Source: Misgurnus anguillicaudatus (taxonomy: Eukaryota; Chordata; Actinopteri; Cypriniformes; Cobitidae). From it: a DNA stretch of 64,000 nucleotides. Positions 55,332 to 64,000 of the stretch are shown here, one piece after another. The notes beneath the pieces were generated by a model that saw only the letters and a list, made by a program, of their open reading frames with translations, had not been told where the DNA came from and searched no databases. Both the position numbers and the translations under genes were made by a program. The stretch spans positions 25,012,501 through 25,076,500 of the forward strand of contig NC_073358.2 of NCBI RefSeq assembly GCF_027580225.2, written 5' to 3'. Numbering within the stretch: position 1 is the first letter of the stretch; each line of letters opens with the position of its first letter.

Positions 55332-56651
55332 ATTTTATACTAATTCCAGTTCTTTTTAGAGCTTGAGTTGTTCTATTGCTAACATTTTTTTAACCTTTTA
55401 TAATAACTGTGTTGCACATGCAATAGCTTTGAAACACAAGGGAAGCATTTAGCTGCTTTTCTAATAATGTGATAAAATGTTCTTTATTTTAAAAAAATCC
55501 TAAAACTTTCAATGATTTGCTAACAATCAAGATACACTTTGATATAAAATCAGCCAGCATGGTATTTCCTTCCCAGCTTGGAAAGGTCTTGCTTTCATGC
55601 GAAGCGGTGAAAAATGCCGGCCAGTGCTATGAAATTCCCACCTGGACAATGATGTCTGAAATTCTATTCAATTAATTCCCATGGCAACAGGGGTAAAACA
55701 CAAAAGAGGGTGAAAAGATGGCAGGAGCGGGCTGACTCAATCTGCTGCCATAGCGGTCCCTGTGTCTCATGAATACACAGCCCCTCTCTCCACATATACT
55801 TCAGGGCCAGAAGCCTAGAAGGTAATTATATGCTTTGGAACACTCCACTTAAGTGCACCCAACAATAAAGTGAGTGCGTATTCTCTGTAATCTCTTACCT
55901 GCTGAGTGAATGAAGATGTGAACTGAAAATTCATTTCCGCAAAAAAATCCTACTGTTATTCTTGGGGATTTGACTTTGTAACACACTTGAGCCAAACATA
56001 TTTCTACATTTTCACTTCGTTTTTAGTGACCATTTCACATTTTCTGCTTTTCCATTTGATGAAAACCAAAAATTATTCTACTAGTACTGCACCATTACAG
56101 TGCCATCCCATGACCTTTCAAAACCTTATAAGAGTAGTAACCCCTGTTGAATAGTTGATCACTTTAATAAATCAATAAATTTCGTGAAATCAGGGTGTCA
56201 TCTAGTGGCGAGCATCTATAACTGCATTAACACGGTCGATTGAGGCCTTTTCGGCCGTTTGCCTTTTTGCCTTTGTTATTTTTAGCTGTTTTAGACTTTG
56301 TCTACCGAGACTGGTTGGAGGGTCAGTGACTGTAAGATCCCCCTTTGGCCTTCAACCTGTCCCTCTGATAGTGGCAGTTCCTGGGTCAGTGCGTGTCACT
56401 GAGGAGTTCAGCTGACATGCTGGGGTGTGAGGCTACCATCCACCCCCTATTTCAGCGATCCCGGCTGAGTGACTCTAGGTGTTGTTAAGGGACATCCGCT
56501 GCTAGTGGAGAAGGCTCCTCACGCTTGAGAGAGCGGCACTCAAGGGAGGCCGACAGATTGAGTTGACATGCTAACAATCTGATTGCAGATGGCAGTGAGG
56601 AGAAAAGGCTGATGTAGAAGGGAAGGTCTCAACTGACCCTGTTGTCCCCTA

Positions 56652-56654
<3 letters not shown>
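55332..56654. other. No gene; candidate conserved non-coding region 55540-55910
   Basis: 55540-55910 is non-repetitive, balanced in composition, and contains CCCATGGCAAC (half an X-box) and an NKX2-like palindrome. 56210-56560 is more GC-rich without ORF support. Confidence 0.3.
55846..55855. promoter_or_regulatory. NKX2-like palindromic site
   Basis: CACTTAAGTG is a symmetrical pair of NKX2-type half sites. Single short motifs occur by chance; its interest is the non-repetitive setting. Confidence 0.3.
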
Positions 56655-56689
<35 letters not shown>

Positions 56690-56693
56690 TGAG

Positions 56694-56732
<39 letters not shown>

Positions 56733-56764
56733 GTGAGTGAGTGAGTGAGTGAGTGAGTGAGTGA
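56655..56764. repeat. Compound microsatellite (GA)n-(GA)n-(GTGA)n
   Basis: Two GA runs separated by GAATGAGTGAGAAACA, followed by nine or so GTGA/GAGT tetranucleotide units. The antisense ORF across it is an artefact. Confidence 0.95.
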
Positions 56765-57130
56765 AAGAGAGGCTTCATGTCTAAATGTACAGTTATGTGG
56801 GGGTGCTACAGCAATGCTCATGTTAAAAATATTAAAAGTATTGCCAATTTAAAATAAAGCATGTATTATGACTTTGTCTGTGAAATCCAGGCTATTTAGG
56901 CATACGTCTCATTATGAGATTTTGAACATCAAAGTTTGATTTCAGACTTTGACATTTAGTCAATATTAAAGATATATATGTTATATTTAGACATAATAAT
57001 GTATTTAATACATTATGTAGGATGATTTCATGTAGAAAACAGTAAATTGCCAAAAAAATGCATTTAGCTGAGTTTTTATAGACTGTGTCACTATGCGTAT
57101 TTTTAAAAAGAAGTACCTATAATAAATATA
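56765..57130. other. No recognised feature
   Basis: AT-rich unique DNA. Confidence 0.3.
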
Positions 57131-58059
57131 TTAAAGGATTAGTCCATTTTCTTAAAAAAAAAAAATCCAGATTAATTTACTCACCACCATGTCATCCAGG
57201 ATGTTGATGTCTTTCTTTGTTTAGTTGAGAAGAAGTTGTGTTTTTTTGAGGTGAACATTCCAGGATTTTTCTCATTTTAATGGACCTTAATGGACCCCAA
57301 CACTTAACAGTTTTAATGCAGTTTAAAATTGCAATTTCAACAGAGTTTTAAAGGACTCTAAACGATCCCAAATGAGGCATACGTCCTACCTATAAACGAT
57401 TGTCATTTTTGACAATAAAAATAAAAAATATGCACTTTTAAACCACAACTTCTCATCTATCTATAGGCCTGTGAAGTGCCAGTGCGACCTCATGCAATTG
57501 CGTAATGCCGTGGAAAGGTCACTTGTTACATATATAAAACACACATTTGTGGACCATTTTAAACAATAAACTGACACAAAGACATTAATTATTATTATTC
57601 GACATACAACAACGTCGGAACGGTCCTCTTTCTCCACACTTGTAAACACTGGGGCGTAGTTTTACATTTGTCATCCGTGACCTCTTGATGTGATGACGTA
57701 TTACGTGAGGTCGCGCTGGCGCGTCACAGGACCGGAGATAGACGAGAAGTTGTGGTTTAAAAGTGCATATTTTTATTTTTATTGTCAAAAATGACAATCG
57801 TTTCGCTAGATATGAACCTTATGCCTCGTTTGGGGTTGTGTAAAGTCCTTTGAAACTCCGTTGAAACTGCAATTTTAAACTGCATTAAAACTGTTACGTG
57901 TTGGGGTCCATTAAAGTCCATTAAAATGAGAAAAATCCTGGAATGTTTTCCTCAAAAAACATAATTTCTTCTCAACTGAACAAAGAAAGACATAAACATT
58001 TTGGATGACATGGTGGTGAGTAAATTGGATTTTTTTAAGAAAATGAACTAATCCTTTAA
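57131..58059. mobile_element. TTAA foldback element, copy 2
   Basis: TTAAAGGATTAGTCCATTTT at the left and AACTAATCCTTTAA at the right; long arms equal to those of 48345-49167. The middle is the inverted counterpart of copy 1's middle but keeps an extra segment (about 57610-57665, GGAACGGTCCTCTTTCTCCA and TGTAAACACTGGGGCG) missing from copy 1. Confidence 0.88.
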
Positions 58060-60088
58060 TAAAAAATAAAATGCATGTAAATATATAAAATGCAGTACAA
58101 CAATACAATAATTCATATATTGTTTGTAAAATGCAGTATTGTGTTTTCATTTGTAACAATGAACGCTAATATTATATGATAGTTGTCAGAGCGTTTGCTG
58201 AGGTGCAGTGCCATAGAGCTAGAGCTACATGTAAGGGTGGGGGTGGGCTGAGCTCTGGATGTGACATGCTAATTACGCCAGCTTTGTCTGCCATTGTGCA
58301 TGCGGGTTTCAGTGAGCAGGGTGGGTTTTGGAGGGGGTGCATGAAATCAGAATGTCACACTCAGCAGGGATCACCAGCAACATGCACCGCATGTGGTCTT
58401 CCTTAAAATCGCACTCAATCCACGACTTGGAAGTACAGCTGGATTGCGGTGCACGGAAGCTTACAAACTTCACATTTTGATAATAACATAGCTGACAAGA
58501 ATTACAACTTGTTTTTGCAGTTGCGAGTCAATGCAGGATAGCGGCTGAAAAGATCCTCCAAGTTTTAATAGGAAGCAAAAAGTAGCAGGCGGATTAGAGG
58601 GATCGATTTTCCAGGGTACCACCAGCTGTTACGGAATCATGTTGAAACAAAATCTCTGTCATGAGGGCAGATCATAATACTTGGATTTCAAAGAGGAGAC
58701 ATTTTTTCACCGCAGTAGCGTGTAAAACCACTCACCCGATGTCTAAAATTCACGTTTTGCCACACCTGCCAGTGGAGTGTGCCAGTTGGTTGATTTATTG
58801 GCAGTGCATGTTTTCTTTTGAATCATCAATGTTACTTACATCATGGATCATGCATTTATACTGTAATTAAACCACATAATGTTATAGCTCCTTATAAAGA
58901 AGAATTTACCTACAAAAAATGATACTTTCTTTGCTATCACTTGACACATGCATAGTGTTATGATTAGTCCTTGAACATCCACAGATAGCCAATTTAGGAA
59001 CTATAAAATAATCCATAAAGAAAATTTGCAACCACATTTTGTCCTTTCAGTGATGCCTCAATGACATTAGAATGTGCATTTATGAAATCCAACAACCAGT
59101 TCAAAATCTTTTCAGTCCATTTTATCCAGCCATCTCCAAATCTTATGTTAAGCAGTCTCTTCAGTACACTTTCAAAGACATTTAGTTTATATTTTACCAT
59201 GCTTTCAGAAATTCTGTTATTACTTATTAGACGAAAGTGCCTGAATATGTAGCTACAAGGTTAAGATTCACTACTGCAAAGAATACACGATTGTATAAAT
59301 AACATCCAACTTACTGTATCATATTTGCTCATGTACGAGTACTATTATTTCTCTGACCCTTTTTCTGTTCAAACGCTGTTGCTTTGTCATCCGCAGGAAA
59401 GATGTTCTCATTTCAAAATCAATCACCGAAGGCATAAACCGGCTTGAATATGTACAGCATGTATGCATAGGGGAACTGATGATCAAGAACCTCTTGACAT
59501 ATCTGATTAGCGGCAATTTCAGGAGTGTGATGAATGAACCTGCTGTCATTTTGACCCTGCTTAACCTCTTGATTTTCTGGGTTCAAGTCCAATTAACCTT
59601 TGGGAGGGACGGAACGGTGAGTGTACCACCCAGTCGAGTCAATACGACCCAATAGTAATCATTTCATTTTCTGGTTCATCAAATGAGGTTTGGCCCAATT
59701 CACTCATCTCTGTCAAAGGCAGTCGTTTATCAATGTTCAGCTTACACAACAACAATGGAGTATTCGGTCGCCGGTGGCTCTCAGAGGAATATTCTCTTCA
59801 GACAGGAATGTCACGTTCACTTTTGGCTCACCGGTTAAACTGCACAGTTACCTCGAGGTGTTTTGACAAGTCGTCTTTTTTGGGAGTCCCACGAGTGCTT
59901 TTTCATAAGTCTGTAGTGAAACGATTATTGACCGGTGGGTCATTGCAAATAAAGTTGTAAGATCTAATTAGACCTGTATGGAACATATGATAGATTGAGG
60001 CTACAGAATGTATATACCAGTTTCAGTTTATTACAAAGTAAACATCAGCTATGCCTTTATTGCATATAAATTCAGTAACAAACACTAT
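58060..60088. other. No confirmed gene; candidate exon at 59397-59616
   Basis: Non-repetitive. 58160-58900 has balanced composition. The minus ORF 58994-59200 contains LKRLLNIRFGDGWIKW, faintly like an L1-type reverse transcriptase segment, not enough to call. Confidence 0.3.
59397..59616 (+). other. Candidate exon (unrecognised)
   Basis: Preceded by a pyrimidine-rich tract ending GTCATCCGCAG and followed by GTGAGTGT. A continuous frame reads KDVLISKSITEGINRLEYVQ ... GELMIKNLLTYLISGNFRSV ... LTLLNLLIFWVQ, leucine-rich and helical. The 220-bp length is normal for an internal exon. I do not recognise the protein; an open frame of this length is expected by chance in this window, so support is only the splice-like borders. 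Confidence 0.25.
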
Positions 60089-60781
60089 AGCCTGGTTTCA
60101 CAGGCAAGGCTTAGCTAAAGTCAGGACTAGACCTTGGTGTTCAAGCATTTTTACAGACATGAAAAAGACGTTACTGGTGTGCAGTGTTGGGGGCAACGCA
60201 TTACAAGTAACATGCATTACTTAATAATATTACTTTTCTGAAGTAACAAGTAAAGTAACGCATTACTTTATAAATGTATACATTCATATTTGAGTTACTT
60301 TTTTAAAAAAGTAATGCGAGTTACTTTTCAGTTTAATTAATTTGATGTAAAAAAAAACAATGTACTGCAATAAACTGAACATATTAACGTATATTTACGC
60401 ACTCTAAGGAAGATGGCAGGCCAGAGCTCGACATTTTTGCAATGGAAAATGCAATTTCTAAATGCAGAACTTCTTAGTCATAAAAGCCACCTGCAAGGCC
60501 TGAAAAAGATCAAGCCTCAGCCAAGTAAGAAAAGTAACGCAAAAGTAACGTAAGCATTACTTTTCATGAAAAGTAACTAAGTAATGCAATTAGTTACTTT
60601 TTTGGGGAGTAACTTATTATTGTAATGCATTACTTTTAAAAGTAACTTTCCCCAACACTGCTGGTGTGTATCTTGAGACAAATCAATTGCACTGGCATAT
60701 TTTAAGATATTTAAGTGGAGACACCTCAAATATGTTATTTAGTCTAGGACTAGCCTTAAACCTGTTCTGTGAAGCTGTGGG
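60089..60781. mobile_element. AGCCTGGTTTCACAG-ended element, interrupted by a hAT MITE
   Basis: Left AGCCTGGTTTCACAGGCAAG and right CCTGTTCTGTGAAGCTGTGG are imperfect inverted ends; GGACTAGACCTTG and AGTCTAGGACTAGCC are further inverted steps. The host sequence TTACTGGTGTG...TATCTTGAGAC is split by the element at 60182-60660. A partial end also occurs at 9032. Confidence 0.65.
60182..60660. mobile_element. hAT MITE with CAGTGTTGGGG ends and 8-bp duplication
   Basis: Exact CTGGTGTG flanks (60174-60181, 60661-60668). Ends CAGTGTTGGGGGCAACGCAT and AGTAACTTTCCCCAACACTG. Subterminal GTAATGCATTAC-type steps recur throughout. Non-coding; inserted in the element 60089-60781. Confidence 0.92.
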
Positions 60782-60988
60782 AAAATTAGTAGACCTTTAA
60801 TGACTTTAATGTATTAGCATAATTTTAAGATGATAGTAGACACAGTCAATGATTGAGGAGTAAATAATGTATACTGTATATGCCATAATGCATATAAGAT
60901 TTAATGTAAAGCACCTGTACTCTATGCTTTGTCTGCATGTGACAATTCATCTTTAATTTTCAATTTATTTTATTTGATGCATATATAG

Positions 60989-61275
60989 CAGGGGTCTCCA
61001 ACCTTTTTGTGAGCACGGGCTACAAGAATGGATAAAACAATCTGGAGAGCTACTTTTTGATAGTCTACGCAAAACTGTTTATTTTAATTGTTGATTTTAT
61101 TTTATTTTACTTGTTGATATGTTTTAGTATTGTTTAAAATGTTAATACGTAAACCAAGCCAAGCTAATATAAATATTTATATATTTATATAAATAAATAT
61201 TACAATTGAGACTATAAATAGAATGTGCTTTGGCGGGCACCTCACAGACTCTGGACACCACGTTGGAGACCCCTA
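60989..61275. mobile_element. hAT MITE with CAGGGGTCTCCAAC ends
   Basis: Left CAGGGGTCTCCAACCTTTTT, right CACGTTGGAGACCCCTA. Flanks ATATATAG (60981-60988) and ATCTATAG (61276-61283) match at 7 of 8. Ends resemble those of the hAT at 47165 (CAGGGGTCTTCAAC), so the two are probably related. Confidence 0.82.
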
Positions 61276-61321
61276 ATCTATAGAATGGACAGATGTATAT
61301 TTAAGTGTGTACTACTCCTAG

Positions 61322-61666
61322 TAGGGTTGCATAACGATTAATCGCGATTAATCTATTGCAGAATAAAGCTTTTTGTTTACATCATATATTTGTGTGAACT
61401 GTGAATAATAATTATGTATATATAAATATGCACACATGCATGTAAAATTTTAGGATAAAATATATATGTATATATTAAGTATTTACATTTATATATAAAT
61501 ATATAAATGTATATACAGTACACATGTAAACATTTCTTAAATATATACATGCATGTTTGTGTATTTATTTATACAAAGTTATTATTCACAGTACACACAC
61601 ATATGATGTAAACAAAAACCTTTATTCTGCAATAGATTAATCACGATTAATCTTTATGCAACCCTA
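61322..61666. mobile_element. Foldback MITE with TAGGGTTGCATAA ends
   Basis: Left TAGGGTTGCATAACGATTAA then TCGCGATTAATCTATTGCAG; right is its inverted copy ending TTTATGCAACCCTA. Arms are ~90 bp, including TTTTTGTTTACATCATAT; the middle is TA-rich. The GATTAATC motif itself is palindromic and repeated in each arm. Confidence 0.85.
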
Positions 61667-63424
61667 AGTCATCATGTATGTACGGATATAGATCAGTCTA
61701 TAACAAAGTATGCTTTAAGGTGAATTTCAGATCCTGCACAACAGCCCAGAGCACTGTTTGTTTTGCACTGAGCTGAGGGAGGGGAACAACCTGTCAGATT
61801 ATGAGCAAGCTATCCTACAGTTGCAAGTACTTCCACCCCTAGATCCAATCTAAATAAAGTGTGTCCATCTGGTGTGCTCACGGGGTCATGAACCACCTCC
61901 CCGAGACCTGAACTCACCAGGTCTGGGGATACAAATTCACAGTGAGCTTTGGCTCTAGCGCCGCTAAGCTGTCCACTAGTCAGGCCGTCGCTTGCTGTGT
62001 GCTAACAATGCACTGCTGGATGGGTGGCTGCGGGGAGGGATAAAGACTCGTTCCTTTCATGTGCCACATGGCTGGAGTCTGAATATGGGCCAGAAGGGGC
62101 TTGTTAATACCATTGTTCCCCTGCACGGTGGCATACGTCCTCACCATATAAACTTTGTTCCGATAGTTTGCCCTTTTCCTCAGACCTAATTCCCAAGTGG
62201 CAGATGCACTTTTATTCTTGTAAGTAAGTGTTAATCTCGAGAGCTTAATAGGATTAGTGTCAGTCGTGTGTTTTCATTTATCAACATCATTATGCAAGGC
62301 TTTCCTTGAATGACGCGGTGCATGTCTAATAACTAAGACTCATAATAGGTTAATACATGAATCCAGAATTATATCCATACTTAATTCAAAATAAAATGCT
62401 GTTTTTTGCATTTAAACATTAAAGTTTTAAAATGCCCCATAGCGTCTTTAGATATAGTCATTGAAATAAAAGCATAAATAAAATGTTACTATGCAAAATA
62501 ACAATTAGTTAAAGTAAAACAACAGTAGTTTGGTCATACTGTACAGTAGCTGTGCTTTATTTCAGACTACTCAACCTCTTGGACCATTCATTTTATGAAT
62601 AACTCTTAAATGCAGTTCATATTATTTAGCATCATGCATTGCTGACAATGTTGGATCATCTCGGGTGGTGCTCCATTATAAGATTTTAATGCTGAATATC
62701 AGATTGTATATTTAGTTTCTGTTTCAAGAGGGCCAGCATCATGCTCTGAGGATTTCTCTCTACTCCAACCAAATGGCAAAGTGTGTCATTCCATCCACTC
62801 TGCCAAATTGGGCATCACAATAGAGATTGTTCACATTCACCCACTGTACATGACAATGGTGCAATTGCCGTCTGATTATGTGGACGAGATGCCTTTAAAA
62901 GGCAAATTACAAGCAATCCCTTCTGATGAGAGGGCCACCAGGCTTGTTGCTCCATGTGTGCATCTACCTTTCCACACCCACCCAAGGCTGAAAACAAGCA
63001 TGACCATTCAAACAAGCTCACACTACATCTTTATGGCTTGCAGCAGCTGATTCATTTCAAAGACAACAGAGGGAACATGGGGTTCAATTACACAGCTGAT
63101 ATCATGAATGACAGTCGCCCTCAGGGCCCCACTACATCTGTACAAGAACTACAGTGCCAGTGAAATATACGAATGGATGTACAGTAAGACAACAAAGGAG
63201 TTTGAGACTTTGCAGAACAATCACATAGTTTGATCTTAAAATGTACATATATAAGAAATATAAATTATTTTTAAGAACTATTAAAAATACAATGTTTATT
63301 ATTATTGTTTTATTATTATTATTATTGGAATTATTCATATTATTATTATTCCCTGTATTTTTATTGTTATCATAGATGATAAAAACTAATAGTTCAGCAT
63401 TATTCATTACAATATCCATTACTA
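61667..63424. other. No gene; candidate conserved non-coding regions 61800-62200 and 62730-63140; TTA microsatellite
   Basis: Two balanced-composition, non-repetitive blocks (for example TTGTTCACATTCACCCACTG near 62828). ORFs on both strands overlap in 62781-63163 but none has a domain or splice context. A (TTA)n run lies at about 63297-63350; the minus ORF through it is Asn/Ile-rich artefact. Confidence 0.35.
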
Positions 63425-64000
63425 CACTCTGAGGCTATTTTGGGGATTTCCGTCTATTTTTGGCCTACCCAATTTCAAAAGCTTCCCATACCCACATGCA
63501 GAGGTGCACATACAAAAGTTTGGTATCATTTTACAGGAAACCCTTTGAAATGACATAAAACACTGTTGAAAGTGCTCAACATGGTTGTATGTGTTGTCAG
63601 TCCTCCAATAAACACAAAAATAATTAGGCGCTTTTTGATGGTTTTTTCTAAAGTCTGTATTTAAAAGTGTATAACTCTGGCCCTGAGTGGTCATGAAACC
63701 TGCAGACAGTTTTGTTTGATTCCAGCAATTGCCAGATTACAAAGGAAAAAGGATTTTTTTCTCTATCATAATCTATGCAAAAGTTATTTTACTCCAACCG
63801 AAGGGAGGAATAGTTCCCTTTTTGTATTTAATTTCTGCCTAAAATATTTGAAGTGTCCCCATAACCACATACAGTGGAATAAATGCAATATCTTTATATC
63901 ATTTTGCAGAAAACCCTTTGAAGTTACATAAAAAGCTGCTGTTTATGACAAAAATCGTTATTTATATGTTGTTTTTCATATGATGAAACACCAAATTTTC
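63425..64000 (-). repeat. Internally tandem interspersed repeat, copy 2 (cut by window end)
   Basis: Inverted match to 7585-8134 over its whole visible length, from CTCTGAGGCTATTTTGGGGA through CCCAATTTCAAAAGCTTCCC and AATTAGGCGCTTTTTGATGG to CATATGATGAAACACC. It continues past the window. Confidence 0.75.

Noticed and set aside
56540..56821. Leu/Ser-repeat protein on the minus strand
   Set aside because: It is the translation of a GA/GTGA microsatellite.
58994..59200. L1-like reverse transcriptase fragment
   Set aside because: Only about 16 residues (LKRLLNIRFGDGWIKW) resemble the family, without YxDD or flanking domains.
63132..63419. Asn-rich ORF on the minus strand
   Set aside because: Produced by a (TTA)n microsatellite.
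1..64000. CRISPR array, prokaryotic operon or phage region
   Set aside because: No regularly spaced repeats with unique spacers and no bacterial gene organisation; everything points to vertebrate repeat-rich DNA.

Overview
The window looks like a gene-poor stretch (intergenic or a very large intron) of a teleost fish genome, most likely a cyprinid. No bacterial-style operon, rRNA, CRISPR array or complete host gene is visible. The inference rests on AT-rich unique DNA packed with fish-type mobile elements: short TTAA-flanked inverted-repeat elements, hAT elements with 8-bp target duplications, a tRNA-derived SINE, IS630/Tc1 transposase remains, a DIRS tyrosine-recombinase retrotransposon and a Tf1/sushi-like LTR element. 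The species is not provable from this sequence alone.

Layout. 0.3-2.2 kb: a broken DDE transposase pseudogene with a recognisable intron and a separate insertion. 3-5 kb: a minisatellite and two hAT-like MITEs. 7.3-8.1 kb: an internally repeated element whose inverted partner sits at the far right end of the window. 9.8-14.1 kb: a near-perfect snap-back palindrome, a TTAA element and a 1.8-kb hAT relic. 15.4 kb: a Tc1-like transposase scrap. 16.06-22.28 kb: a full-length DIRS element on the minus strand with three uninterrupted ORFs (gag, RT-RNase H, tyrosine recombinase), both inverted terminal repeats and an internal complementary region that reproduces the joined ends. 22.6-29.5 kb: three inverted-repeat elements sharing one internal core, a SINE, a transposon ORF fragment and a block of interleaved inverted repeats. 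36.16-38.73 kb: an LTR-internal-LTR-internal-LTR array flanked by one 5-bp duplication. 39.5-44.8 kb: a MITE fragment, a THAP-domain element relic, and hAT/TTAA elements nested in one another. 46.95-49.49 kb: a three-level transposon nest. 52.7-61.7 kb: a series of MITEs and foldback elements.

Between these lie long stretches without recognisable repeats. Some contain compact non-AT-rich blocks and perfect transcription-factor-like palindromes (an RFX X-box at 25.28 kb, an NKX2-like site at 55.85 kb), so they could be conserved regulatory DNA. Two short segments (45.3 kb minus, 59.4 kb plus) have splice-site-like borders and could be exons, but I recognise no protein in either.

The DIRS element is the only locus where several genes plainly work together: Gag packages the RNA, the RT-RNase H makes cDNA, the ITR/ICR arrangement allows the ends to be rebuilt on a circle, and the recombinase inserts the circle at a short matching site. 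The most unusual structures are that element, the triple-LTR array with its self-priming signature, the group of inverted-repeat elements with variable arms but a conserved core, and the datable nests.
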